A DNA stretch of 64,000 nucleotides from positions 62,001 to 126,000 of the forward strand of contig NZ_JBBUTI010000010.1 of the NCBI RefSeq assembly GCF_038066635.1. Direction: 5' to 3'. The notes below the pieces were generated by a model. The model was given only the letters and a program-made list of their open reading frames with translations, made no database searches and had not been told where the DNA came from. Both the position numbers and the translations under genes were made by a program. The stretch comes from Ideonella margarita. GTDB taxonomy: Bacteria; Pseudomonadota; Gammaproteobacteria; Burkholderiales; Burkholderiaceae_C. Positions within the stretch are counted from its first letter, which is position 1; each line of letters opens with the position of its first letter. Of the stretch, positions 35,398 through 44,190 are shown one piece after another.

Positions 35398-37218
35398 TCA
35401 GAAGGTTTCCCAGTCGTCGTCACTGTGGGCAGCCACCGCCGGTTTGGCGCTGGCCACGTTGGTCAGGGTGGGCACGGAGGCGGGTGGGCGCGGAGCCGGG
35501 GAGGCCGCTGGTGCCTTCGGGCTGGCAGAGGCCAAGGGGGCGGTCTTGGCGGGCGCGGGCGCCGTTGCGGGCGCCTTGCTTGCTGGCGCGGTCGATGCAA
35601 AACCTGCCGCTGCCGGGGTGTGTGCGGGGGCGGCGCTGGCCACCGGTGCACGGTCATCCAGACGGAAGCGAGCCACCAGCGCGTTCAGGCGCTGTGCCTG
35701 GTCCTTCAGGCTTTCTGCCGCAGCGGCGCTCTGCTCCACCAGCGCGGCGTTCTGCTGCGTCATCTGGTCGAGGTGGTTCACGGCGCTGTTGACCTGGCCG
35801 ATGCCGGTGCTCTGCTCCGAGGCCGACACGGTGATGGCGCCGACGATGTCGGTCACACGCTGCACCGAGTCCACGATCTCGTTCATCGTCTGGCCGGCGT
35901 CCTGCACCAGGCGCGTGCCGTTGTCGACGCGCTCGACCGAGGCATTGATCAGGGTCTTGATTTCGCGGGCAGCTTCGGCTGACCGGCCTGCCAGGCTGCG
36001 CACCTCGCCGGCCACCACGGCAAAGCCGCGGCCTTGCTCACCGGCGCGGGCGGCTTCAACGGCAGCGTTCAGCGCCAGGATGTTGGTCTGGAAGGCGATG
36101 CCGTCGATCACGCTGATGATGTCGCCGATCTTGCGCGAGGCATGGTTGATCTGGTCCATCGTGGTGACCACCTGCGCCACCACCTCGCCACCACGGCGAG
36201 CGACATCGGAGGCGGACGTGGCCAGGCCTGAGGCCTGCTGGGCCGAATGGGCGCTTTCGCGCACCGTGCCGGTCAACTCTTCCATCGAGCTGGCGGTTTC
36301 TTCCAGGCTGCTGGCGGCCTGCTCAGTGCGGCTGCTCAGGTCCTGGTTGCCCGAGGCCACTTCGTTCGAGGCCACATGGATGCTTTCGGAGGCGCGGCGC
36401 ACTTCGCCCACCAGGCCAGCCAGTGAGCCTTGCATGCTGGCCAGCGCATTGAGCAGCTCGGCGGTTTCGTCCTTGCCTTCGACGGTGATCTTGTGGGTCA
36501 GGTCGCCCTCGGCGATCGCCAGGGCCACGGCACGGGCCTGCTCGATCGGCGCGGTGATGGAGCGCGAGTTCAGCAGCGTCAGCGGAATCACCACCATCAT
36601 CACCAGACCCAGCACAGCCACGAAGGCAAAGCCGGTCTGCCTCATCTGGGCGTTGAACGCGGCCTGGGTTTCGGCGGCTTCGTTGTCCACGATCTCGGCG
36701 ATCTTGCCGACATTGGCTTCCACCGTGTGCACATGCTCCTTGGCGCGCTGCAGCATCTTGTCGGCGCCGCGGGCGTTGTCATAGGCGCCGTCCTGGATGC
36801 TGACCAGCACCTTCTCGGTGTCGGTCTTGTAGGCAGCCAGGGCCTTGAGCGAGTCGCGGGCGATCGGGTTGTCTTCGTCTTCCTCGCCTTCGAGCAGGCC
36901 GCTCAGCGCCGCCTCGGTGCGTCCGATCGCGGCGTTCCAGCTTTCGCGGTGCTTGAGCACGGCCACGCCGTCCTCGTAGTTGATGACCATGTCCTTCTCG
37001 TGGCGTCGTACCTCGCCCAGACCTTCACGGATGGCCCCGACGTTGTGGATCTCCTTGATCGAGTGCGACATGAAGTTCTCGTTCAGCTCCTGCATGTGCC
37101 GGCCGCCGAATACGGCGGTCAGGCCCACCAGGCCGAACAGACCGAGCACCATCAGGATGGCGCCCTGCATGCGCAGCCTGATCGAGAATTGACGCATCGA
37201 CTTCATCGTGAAGCTCAT
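35398..37218 (-). CDS. methyl-accepting chemotaxis protein with C-terminal DWETF peptide (long Ala/Pro linker)
   Basis: 606 residues from the ATG at 37218 (GGGAG upstream); the open frame to 37353 is not used. Membrane segments at about residues 14-36 ('ILMVLGLFGLVGLTAVFGG') and 195-216 ('FAFVAVLGLVMMVVIPLTLL') flank a helical sensor domain. HAMP, methylation helices and the hairpin are complete. An Ala/Pro-rich tail of about 80 residues ends in 'DDDWETF', the CheR/CheB tether. The long linker should let the tether reach neighbouring receptors in the array. Confidence 0.93.
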   Translation of the reverse strand: MSFTMKSMRQFSIRLRMQGAILMVLGLFGLVGLTAVFGGRHMQELNENFMSHSIKEIHNVGAIREGLGEVRRHEKDMVINYEDGVAVLKHRESWNAAIGRTEAALSGLLEGEEDEDNPIARDSLKALAAYKTDTEKVLVSIQDGAYDNARGADKMLQRAKEHVHTVEANVGKIAEIVDNEAAETQAAFNAQMRQTGFAFVAVLGLVMMVVIPLTLLNSRSITAPIEQARAVALAIAEGDLTHKITVEGKDETAELLNALASMQGSLAGLVGEVRRASESIHVASNEVASGNQDLSSRTEQAASSLEETASSMEELTGTVRESAHSAQQASGLATSASDVARRGGEVVAQVVTTMDQINHASRKIGDIISVIDGIAFQTNILALNAAVEAARAGEQGRGFAVVAGEVRSLAGRSAEAAREIKTLINASVERVDNGTRLVQDAGQTMNEIVDSVQRVTDIVGAITVSASEQSTGIGQVNSAVNHLDQMTQQNAALVEQSAAAAESLKDQAQRLNALVARFRLDDRAPVASAAPAHTPAAAGFASTAPASKAPATAPAPAKTAPLASASPKAPAASPAPRPPASVPTLTNVASAKPAVAAHSDDDWETF

Positions 37219-37264
37219 GAAAGGTGCTCCCTGCGGCGTGACGGTGGGTCCGCCCTTGTTGGAA

Positions 37265-39016
37265 TCAGAAGGTTTCCCAGTCGGCATCGCTGCCGGCGGT
37301 TTCCGCCACGGCCGGACGAGGTGCCGGGGCAGGGGCCGGCCTGGCGGCGGCAACCGGGCGCGGGCTGGCGGCAGGCTTGGGCGTTGCGGGCTTGGCCAAG
37401 GCGGGGGCCGACACCTTGCCGGGCGTGTGAGTGCTCCGTGCAGGCGATGGGCTGACCGGGCTGCCGGCCGGGCCGCTGCCCAGCTCGAAGCGGCTCACCA
37501 CCTGCGCCAGGCGCTGGGCCTGGTCCTTCAGGCTTTCTGCGGCGGCTGCACTTTCTTCCACCAGCGCGGCGTTCTGCTGCGTCATCTGGTCGAGCTGCGT
37601 GACAGCGCCATTCACCTGCGCGATGCCGTCGCTCTGCTCGGCGGCTGCGGCCGAGATCTCGCCGATGATGTCGGAGACGCGCTGCACGCTGCCCACGATG
37701 TCGGTCATCGACTGACCGGCTGTTTCCACCAGGCGCGAGCCCGACTCCACCTGCTCGACGCTGGCGCCGATCAGGGTCTTGATTTCACGGGCAGCCGAGG
37801 CGCTGCGCTGGGCCAGGCTGCGCACTTCGGCGGCCACCACGGCAAAGCCGCGACCTTGTTCGCCGGCGCGGGCGGCTTCCACCGCGGCGTTCAGCGCCAG
37901 GATGTTCGTCTGGAAGGCGATGCCGTCGATCACGCCGATGATGTCGGCGATCTTGCGGCTGGCGGTGGCGATGCCTTCCATGTTGCTCACCACCTCACCC
38001 ACCACGTCGCCACCCTTGCGGGCAGCCTCGGCAGCGGTGGCAGCGAGCTGGTTGGCGGTGCGGGCCGAGTCGGCGGTCTGGCGCACCGTGCCGGTGAGCT
38101 GCTCCATCGACGAGGCAGCCTCCTGCAGGTTCGATGCGGTCTGTTCGGTGCGTGCGCTCAGGTCCTGCGAGCCGATCGCGATCTCGCTGCTGGCGGTGGT
38201 GATGCCGTCAGTTGATGAGCGGATGCCCGACACCATGCCGTGCAGGTTGTCGCGCATCTTCAGCATGGCGCGCTGCAGCTGGCCGATTTCGTCATCGCGG
38301 CTCACCCGCACCTCGGTCGACAAATCACCTTCGGCGATGTGCTGGGCGGTGTCGATCACGCGGCGCATCGGCACCGTGATCGAGCGGGTCAGTGACCAGG
38401 CGATGAAGGCACCCAGCGCGATGGCCAGGGCAGCACTGGCCACCAGCAGCTTGCGCGTCAGCTCCAGCATGGCGTGTCCCTTGGCGGCCAGCGTGGCGGC
38501 TTCCTCGTCCAGGATCGTTGACAGCTTGTCCATGGCGCTCAGATAGGCCTGGGCTGCAGGCAGCATCTCGGCGTCCACACGGGCGGCCACGGTAGCGTCC
38601 TGTTCCTTGATGCCCTTGAAGATCACCGTGCGGATGTCGACGTAAGTCTTGCGAGCCGTGGCGATGACCGCCAGTTGTTCACGCTCGTTGTCGTTCAGGC
38701 GGGTGGCTTCCAGCTCCTTCTGCAGGGCCGAAATGCGGGCGCTGGTTTCCTTGATCAGCGGATCCACATGGGCCTGCAGGTCGGCATTGCCACCCGACTT
38801 GGCAATGGCCAGTGCGCGGGCCAGATTGACCTGGGTCTGTCCGTTCCATTGGTCGGCGAGCGTGGCTTGATGCTCGCTCGCCTGCACCTCTGCATTCAGG
38901 CTGTCCACCTCATGCAACCGGATGAAGGCGGCCACGCTCATCAGGCCCATCAGCCCCAGCACGGAGCCGAAGCCGATGGCGAGTCGCTTGCCTACAGGAA
39001 TGTCTTTGAATGCCAT
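37265..39016 (-). CDS. methyl-accepting chemotaxis protein with C-terminal DWETF peptide
   Basis: 583 residues, ATG at 39016 with GGAGTACT-like spacing. The N-terminus 'FKDIPVGKRLAIGFGSVLGL' and first membrane segment precede a four-helix-bundle sensor region ('QASEHQATLADQWNGQTQVN', 'LARALAIAKSGG'), typical of the TarH/4HB_MCP_1 group. The second membrane segment ('LLVASAALAIALGAFIAWSL') leads to HAMP and the conserved hairpin. The C-terminal Ala/Pro linker ends 'DADWETF'. It is the first receptor after cheA in transcription order. Confidence 0.94.
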   Translation of the reverse strand: MAFKDIPVGKRLAIGFGSVLGLMGLMSVAAFIRLHEVDSLNAEVQASEHQATLADQWNGQTQVNLARALAIAKSGGNADLQAHVDPLIKETSARISALQKELEATRLNDNEREQLAVIATARKTYVDIRTVIFKGIKEQDATVAARVDAEMLPAAQAYLSAMDKLSTILDEEAATLAAKGHAMLELTRKLLVASAALAIALGAFIAWSLTRSITVPMRRVIDTAQHIAEGDLSTEVRVSRDDEIGQLQRAMLKMRDNLHGMVSGIRSSTDGITTASSEIAIGSQDLSARTEQTASNLQEAASSMEQLTGTVRQTADSARTANQLAATAAEAARKGGDVVGEVVSNMEGIATASRKIADIIGVIDGIAFQTNILALNAAVEAARAGEQGRGFAVVAAEVRSLAQRSASAAREIKTLIGASVEQVESGSRLVETAGQSMTDIVGSVQRVSDIIGEISAAAAEQSDGIAQVNGAVTQLDQMTQQNAALVEESAAAAESLKDQAQRLAQVVSRFELGSGPAGSPVSPSPARSTHTPGKVSAPALAKPATPKPAASPRPVAAARPAPAPAPRPAVAETAGSDADWETF

Positions 39017-39070
39017 GGGGAGTACTGCTTCAGGAAAAGGTGGGTCGATGCGTGCGGGAGAGGGCGCGCA

Positions 39071-41221
39071 TCAATGGCGCGACCGGCGCACCAGCGTGCC
39101 GATGTCGAGAATCAGGGCCACGCGGCCGTCGCCCATGATGGTGGCGCCCGACACGTCGTTGACCTTTCGGTAGTTGGCTTCGAGGTTCTTCACCACCACC
39201 TGTTGCTGGCCGAGCAGCTCGTCCACCAGCAGGGCGACGCGGCCACCTTCGGCCTCGACCACCACCATGATGTTGGAGGACTTCTCGAAGTCGAATCGCG
39301 GCACCTGGAAGACCTTTTCCAGGTCGATCACCGGCATGAATTCGTCGCGCACTTCCACCACGCGGCCCGAGCCGCCGATGGTCTTGACCATCTCCGGCGA
39401 GATCTGGAAGGACTCGACCACCGACGACAGCGGGAGGATGTAGACCTCGTCGCCCACGCCGATGCTCATGCCGTCCATGATGGCCAGCGTCAGCGGCAGG
39501 CGCACCCGCACGCTCATGCCGTAACCCTCGGCCGAATCGATTTCAACCGTGCCACCCAGCGACGTGATGTTCTTCTTCACCACGTCCATGCCCACGCCTC
39601 GGCCCGACACGTCGGTCACGGCGTCAGCGGTGGAGAAGCCCGGCGCGAAGATCAGGCCGTAGACCTCCTGGTCGGTCATGGTGTCGGGCGCGTCGATGCC
39701 GCGTTCGCGGGCCTTCGACAGCAGCTTGCCGCGGTTCAGGCCGCGGCCGTCGTCACGCACCTCGATCACGATGGAGCCGCCCTGGTGCGATGCGACCAGC
39801 GTGACAGTGCCGTGTTCCGGCTTGCCCTTGGCCAGACGATCGGACGGCTGCTCGATGCCGTGGTCGCAGGAGTTGCGCACCAGGTGGGTCAGCGGGTCGG
39901 TGATCTTTTCCACCAGGCCCTTGTCCAGCTCGGTCGCTTCGCCCTGGGTCACCAGCTCGACGCGCTTGCCCAGCTTGGCAGCCAGGTCGCGCAGCATCCG
40001 CGGGAAGCGGTTGAACACCATCGACATCGGAATCATCCGGATCGACATGACCGCTTCCTGCAGGTCACGGGTGTTGCGTTCCAGATCGGCCAGGCCAGAC
40101 AGCAGTTGCTGGTTGATCTGGGCGTCCACGCTGCGGCTGTTCTGCGCCAGCATGGCTTGGGTAATGACAAGCTCACCGACCAGGTTGATCAGCTGGTCGA
40201 CCTTTTCCACCGACACGCGCAAGGTGCTGGAATCCAGACCCTGGGTGGCAGCCTTCTCGACCTTCGGTGCGGCCTTCGGAGCCACCGGTGCAGCCACGAC
40301 GGCCACCGGTTCGGGAGCCGCATCGATCACGACCGGTGCCACTGCGGTGCCTTCGGTCGGCAGGCCGGGGGCGTCTTCAAAGAAGCCGTAACCCAGGTCC
40401 TTGGCTTCGGCCACTGATTCGACCGGGGCACCCGGTGCATCCTTGTGGAAGCCGTAGCCCGGGCCGAGCGGCGCCAGCTTCATCTGTTCGCGCGCCACGT
40501 GGAAGGTGAACAGATCGAGCAGGTCGTTGTCGCTCGACGCCGTCACGATCTTGAAGCGGCGCATGCCGTCGGCCGACTTGCCCGCGTCCAGCGGTTCGAT
40601 CGTGCCGAGGTTGGTGATTTCCTGGAACAGCTCGGCCAGGCTGTCGGCCTGCTCCGGGCGCTCCAGCGGGCCCACCGTCAGCTCCAGCAGGCGGGTGCCG
40701 GCGGGCAGGGCCGGCGCCGCGGCCGGAGCCGGGGCGGGCGCAGCTGCCTTGGCCACAGGCGCGGCGGCGCTGGCAGGCGCAGCAGGCACGGGCGGCGGTG
40801 CACCTTCGGCCAGGGCACGGATGTGCGCCACCAGCTCGGAGGTGTCGAGGGCCGCACCGCCGGAGCCCTGGTGGCGGGCCAGCAGGCTCTTCAGTGCATC
40901 GCCGGCGCTCAGCAGCACATCCACCATCGCGGAGGTGGGCTGCAGTTCGTGGCGGCGCAGCTTGTCGAGCAGCGTTTCCATCTGGTGCGTCAGCTCGGCC
41001 ACATCGGAGAAACCGAAGGTGGCAGCACCGCCCTTGACCGAGTGCGCGCAACGGAAGATGGCGTTCAGCTCTTCGTCGTCGGCAGCTTCGATGTCCAGCT
41101 CGAGGAGCTTCTGCTCCATCTGCTCAAGGTTCTCGCCGGCTTCTTCAAAGAAGACCTGGTAGAACTGGCTCAGATCGATGCCGTCACCGACGTTGCTGTT
41201 GTTTTGCGTCGTTTCGCCCAT
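39071..41221 (-). CDS. cheA: chemotaxis histidine kinase CheA
   Basis: 716 residues. The P1 phosphotransfer domain has His60 in 'AHSVKGGAATFGF'. A P2-like part ('LELTVGPLERPEQADSLAEL') is followed by a linker with two copies of a GYGFxxDAPGxP motif (about residues 254-265 and 276-287). Then come P3 dimerisation ('LRVSVEKVDQLINLVGELVI'), P4 kinase ('DPLTHLVRNSCDHGIEQP', 'VRDDGRGLNRGK', 'DVSGRGVGMDVV') and the CheW-like P5 domain ending 'DIGTLVRRSRH'. The enzyme phosphorylates CheY and is controlled by the receptors. It lies 58 bases after cheY2 and before the receptor genes. Confidence 0.96.
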   Translation of the reverse strand: MGETTQNNSNVGDGIDLSQFYQVFFEEAGENLEQMEQKLLELDIEAADDEELNAIFRCAHSVKGGAATFGFSDVAELTHQMETLLDKLRRHELQPTSAMVDVLLSAGDALKSLLARHQGSGGAALDTSELVAHIRALAEGAPPPVPAAPASAAAPVAKAAAPAPAPAAAPALPAGTRLLELTVGPLERPEQADSLAELFQEITNLGTIEPLDAGKSADGMRRFKIVTASSDNDLLDLFTFHVAREQMKLAPLGPGYGFHKDAPGAPVESVAEAKDLGYGFFEDAPGLPTEGTAVAPVVIDAAPEPVAVVAAPVAPKAAPKVEKAATQGLDSSTLRVSVEKVDQLINLVGELVITQAMLAQNSRSVDAQINQQLLSGLADLERNTRDLQEAVMSIRMIPMSMVFNRFPRMLRDLAAKLGKRVELVTQGEATELDKGLVEKITDPLTHLVRNSCDHGIEQPSDRLAKGKPEHGTVTLVASHQGGSIVIEVRDDGRGLNRGKLLSKARERGIDAPDTMTDQEVYGLIFAPGFSTADAVTDVSGRGVGMDVVKKNITSLGGTVEIDSAEGYGMSVRVRLPLTLAIMDGMSIGVGDEVYILPLSSVVESFQISPEMVKTIGGSGRVVEVRDEFMPVIDLEKVFQVPRFDFEKSSNIMVVVEAEGGRVALLVDELLGQQQVVVKNLEANYRKVNDVSGATIMGDGRVALILDIGTLVRRSRH

Positions 41222-41279
41222 GTCTGTGAACTCCTGATTCGTTGCGGTCGGTGCCGGAAAAGTCGGTGCGCCAGCGGGA

Positions 41280-41642
41280 TCAGCGGATGACCTTGCCGAT
41301 CACTTCGATCAGCTTGGCCGGGTCGAACGGCTTGACGAGCCAGCCGGTGGCACCTGCGGCGCGGCCGGCCTGCTTCATCTGGTCGCTGGACTCGGTGGTC
41401 AGGATCAGGATCGGCGTGGCCTTGAACTTGGGGTTCTCGCGCAGCTTCTTGGTCAGGCTGATGCCGTCCATGCGGGGCATGTTCTGGTCGGTCAGCACCA
41501 GGTTGAAGTCGCGCTGGTTGGCCTTCTCCCAGGCGTCTTGCCCGTCGACGGCTTCAACCACGTTGAAGCCGGCGTTCTTGAGGGTGAAGGCGACCATTTG
41601 GCGCATCGAGGGCGAATCGTCAACGGCGAGGATCGAGTGCAT
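41280..41642 (-). CDS. cheY: CheY-like response regulator (second copy)
   Basis: 120 residues, a single receiver domain. Acidic pocket Asp8/Asp9, phosphoacceptor Asp52 in 'VLTDQNMPRMDG', Thr in 'LILTTESS' and Lys in 'VKPFDP' are all in place. The sequence looks closer to PilH/CheY-type regulators of multi-component che clusters than to the other CheY of this window (46710-47108). It lies between a CheZ-like gene and cheA, so both proteins probably serve this kinase. It may switch the motor or act as a phosphate sink. Confidence 0.9.
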   Translation of the reverse strand: MHSILAVDDSPSMRQMVAFTLKNAGFNVVEAVDGQDAWEKANQRDFNLVLTDQNMPRMDGISLTKKLRENPKFKATPILILTTESSDQMKQAGRAAGATGWLVKPFDPAKLIEVIGKVIR

Positions 41643-41692
41643 TGCTTTGCTCCGGAAATCTGGGGGGCGGGGTGTTTGAGACTGGGCGGGAC

Positions 41693-42157
41693 TTAGAACA
41701 GGTCGATGGACCCTGCGTCCATTTCGTCCTGGGTAACGGGGTTCGGACGGCCGGGGCCTTCCTCGACGATGGCGCTGCCGTCGTCGTCCTCGTCACCCAT
41801 GGCGTCACGGGCGATGCGATCCACGCAGTTGCGAAGGCGCTTCTGGGTGTGGGTGATCAGCTGGGTCGCCATGTCATGGAACTGCAGGGCCGTGATGGCC
41901 CCGGCGAGTTTCTGCATGGCGTCATGCATGGCGCCGTCATCGGCGGCGGCCACGCTGGCAGCTGTCCTCAGCACCTCGTTGAGCTGGTGGCTGGCACCAT
42001 AGAAGTGGCCGGACAGCGTTTCGCTGGCGTCATCCAGAAGACGCTGGAGGCGTTCCAGATCGTGGCCGGCCACCATGAGGTGATCTTGCAGATCAGCCGC
42101 CATCAGCAGTGGCAGCTGGCCGCCAGGGTCCGGCACATTCGCGTCGGTAGTGGGCAT
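41693..42157 (-). CDS. divergent CheZ-type phosphatase
   Basis: 154 residues from the ATG at 42157. It is an all-helical protein with the CheZ active-site pattern DxxxQ at Asp95-Gln99 in 'ALQFHDMATQLITHTQKRL'; the usual CheZ version reads 'QDFQDLTGQVI'. The C-terminus 'VTQDEMDAGSIDLF' ends in an acidic/hydrophobic helix that could bind CheY, as the CheZ tail does. It is shorter than canonical CheZ (about 210 residues). Placement directly before cheY2 and cheA fits a phosphatase for CheY2. The call rests on motif and context, not on overall similarity. Confidence 0.65.
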   Translation of the reverse strand: MPTTDANVPDPGGQLPLLMAADLQDHLMVAGHDLERLQRLLDDASETLSGHFYGASHQLNEVLRTAASVAAADDGAMHDAMQKLAGAITALQFHDMATQLITHTQKRLRNCVDRIARDAMGDEDDDGSAIVEEGPGRPNPVTQDEMDAGSIDLF

Positions 42158-42373
42158 CGTTGCTCCAAGGCACAAGTGTTTGTCCCTTCCCGAGGCCCGA
42201 CCAGAACTGCTGCCAGCCCTGATACGACCCATCGCGGACGATCCGCGGGAAGTTGTCAGGGATTTTTCGGCACGAAGGCGCCCTTAGTTGACCCGATCAT
42301 GGCGGGATTTCGGGCCTATTTCCTGTTTCAGGGGGGCTGTGAGGCTGGATCCGGCTCGGCGATACTCAAACGC

Positions 42374-43516
42374 ATGAAAGCCCTGTCTGCCGATCGCGTG
42401 CTGCGCGTGCTCCACCTTGAAGATTCGGAGCTGGACCATGAGCTCGCGATGGCCCATCTGCGCCGCAGCGGCATGCAGATTGACACCCGGCGCGTGGACA
42501 CGGAAGGTGAATTCCGCGCCGCGCTGGACGAAGACTGGGACCTGATCGTGTCCGATTTCAATGTGCCGGGCTTCTCTGGCCTGCGCGCCCTCGACATCGT
42601 GCGCGGTGGCGGCCTGCAGCTGCCCTTCGTGCTGGTGTCAGGTGAAATTGGCGAAGACGTGGCCGTGCAGGCCATGCGGGACGGCGCCAGCGACTACCTG
42701 CTCAAGGGCAACCTGGCGCGCCTGGCACCGGCGGTGCAGCACGCCATCGAGGCCCACGACAGCCTGCGCGCCCGGCAACAGGCCGACCGCGAGCTGGCGG
42801 CCTCGCGCCAGCGCTTGTCAGAGCTTGCCCAGCACTTGCAGACCAGCGTCGAGATGGAGCGCACGGCGATCGCCCGCGAAATTCACGACGACGTCGGCGG
42901 CTCCTTGTCGGCCGTCAAGTTCGACCTGGCCTGGATGGGCCGCCAGCCCGGCATCTCGCCCGAGCTGCGCTTGCGCATTGAAAGTGCCGCCGAAACCGTG
43001 ACGCATGCCCTGGAAGCCAGCCAGCGCATCATGCACAACCTGCGCCCGGCCATCCTCGATCAAGGCCTGGTGGCCGCGCTGCAGTGGATGACCAACCGCT
43101 TCGAGCGCCGCACCGGCATCGCCTGCTCCTTCCGCACCAGCCACGACAGCCCGCAGCTGCCGGCCGGTGTGCCGCTGGTGGCCTACCGGGCCGCGCAGGA
43201 GGCGCTGACCAACATCAGCAAGCACGCCCAGGCCACGCGGGTGGGCATTGATCTTTCGCTGGCGCAAGGGGTGCTCTCGCTGGAGGTGAGTGACAACGGC
43301 GTGGGCCTGTGTGATGCCGATCTGGCCAAGGCGCGCAGCTTCGGCATCCGCGGCCTGCATGAGCGCGCGTCCACCGTGGGCGGCTGGGTTGACCTTTCCA
43401 GCGCGCCCACCGGCACGACCCTGATACTCTCCATTCCCTTGGATCCTGCTGCCGGCCTGTCGATGGACGATGACGCCGACGCGCCGCACGATCCTTCTGC
43501 TTGGGGAAATCTATGA
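42374..43516 (+). CDS. receiver-histidine kinase hybrid (REC-HisKA_3)
   Basis: 380 residues from the ATG at 42374. An N-terminal receiver domain (Asp61 in 'LIVSDFNVPGFSG') is joined by a helical linker to a HisKA_3 dimerisation domain with His171 in 'AIAREIHDDVGGSLSAVKFD'. A NarL-type ATPase domain follows ('AYRAAQEALTNISKHAQATR', 'LEVSDNGVGLCDA', 'FGIRGLHERASTVGG'). No membrane segment or sensor domain is present, so it is a cytoplasmic relay protein switched by phosphorylation of its own receiver. Its stop overlaps the LuxR regulator start by 4 bases (ATGA 43513-43516). It runs against the surrounding che genes. Confidence 0.9.
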   Translation: MKALSADRVLRVLHLEDSELDHELAMAHLRRSGMQIDTRRVDTEGEFRAALDEDWDLIVSDFNVPGFSGLRALDIVRGGGLQLPFVLVSGEIGEDVAVQAMRDGASDYLLKGNLARLAPAVQHAIEAHDSLRARQQADRELAASRQRLSELAQHLQTSVEMERTAIAREIHDDVGGSLSAVKFDLAWMGRQPGISPELRLRIESAAETVTHALEASQRIMHNLRPAILDQGLVAALQWMTNRFERRTGIACSFRTSHDSPQLPAGVPLVAYRAAQEALTNISKHAQATRVGIDLSLAQGVLSLEVSDNGVGLCDADLAKARSFGIRGLHERASTVGGWVDLSSAPTGTTLILSIPLDPAAGLSMDDDADAPHDPSAWGNL

Positions 43517-44148
43517 CTCGGGTCATCATCTGTGACGACCACGCCCTGATCCGTCGGGGCATCCGCGACACGCTGTCCGACGCCGCCGACATCGAGGTGA
43601 TCGGCGAGGCTGCCGATTACGGCGAGCTGCGCACGCTGCTGCGCGCCCAGGTGCCCGATGTGCTGGTGCTCGACATCAACATGCCCGGCCGCAGTGGCCT
43701 GGACGTGCTGCATGTGCTGAAGGACGAAGGCTCGCCGGTGAAGGTGCTGGTCGTCAGCATGTACCCGGAAGACCAGTACGCCATCCGCGCCTTGCGGGCC
43801 GGCGCCTTCGGTTATGTGAACAAGGGCGGTGACCCGCAGCTGCTGGTGCAGGCGGTGCGCACGGTGGCCCAGGGCCGCAAGTACGTCACGCCCGAGATTG
43901 CGCAGATGCTGGTCGAAAGCCTGACCACGCCCGAGGTGGAGAACCCGCACGAGAAGCTCTCCGACCGCGAGTTGCAGACGCTGGTGATGATCGCGTCGGG
44001 CAAGCGCCTGTCGGACATCGCCACCGAGCTGACGCTGTCGCCGAAGACGGTGAGCGTCTACCGCGCCCGCGTGCTGGAAAAGCTCAGCCTGGCCAACAAC
44101 TCCGAGCTCACCGTCTACGCCATCCGCAGCGGACTGGTGGGCGAGTGA
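43513..44148 (+). CDS. NarL/LuxR-family response regulator
   Basis: 211 residues from the ATG at 43513. The receiver domain carries Asp8/Asp9 and phosphoacceptor Asp54 ('VLVLDINMPGRSG') with 'VVSMYPEDQYAIRALRAGAF'. The C-terminal helix-turn-helix is 'LSDRELQTLVMIASGKRLSD' then 'IATELTLSPKTVSVYRARVL', typical of LuxR DNA-binding domains. It is coupled to the REC-histidine kinase gene and is surely its partner. The target genes are unknown; location inside the chemotaxis region hints at motility or surface control. Confidence 0.93.
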   Translation: MTRVIICDDHALIRRGIRDTLSDAADIEVIGEAADYGELRTLLRAQVPDVLVLDINMPGRSGLDVLHVLKDEGSPVKVLVVSMYPEDQYAIRALRAGAFGYVNKGGDPQLLVQAVRTVAQGRKYVTPEIAQMLVESLTTPEVENPHEKLSDRELQTLVMIASGKRLSDIATELTLSPKTVSVYRARVLEKLSLANNSELTVYAIRSGLVGE

Positions 44149-44190
44149 GGCGCTGCAGGGCGGGCTTGATGTCCAGCATCACTGCCTGAA

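Noticed and set aside
29888..39016. Repeated similar DNA blocks every 1.5-2 kb that could suggest a repeat array
   Set aside because: They are the conserved signalling domains of five receptor genes, not a CRISPR or satellite array.
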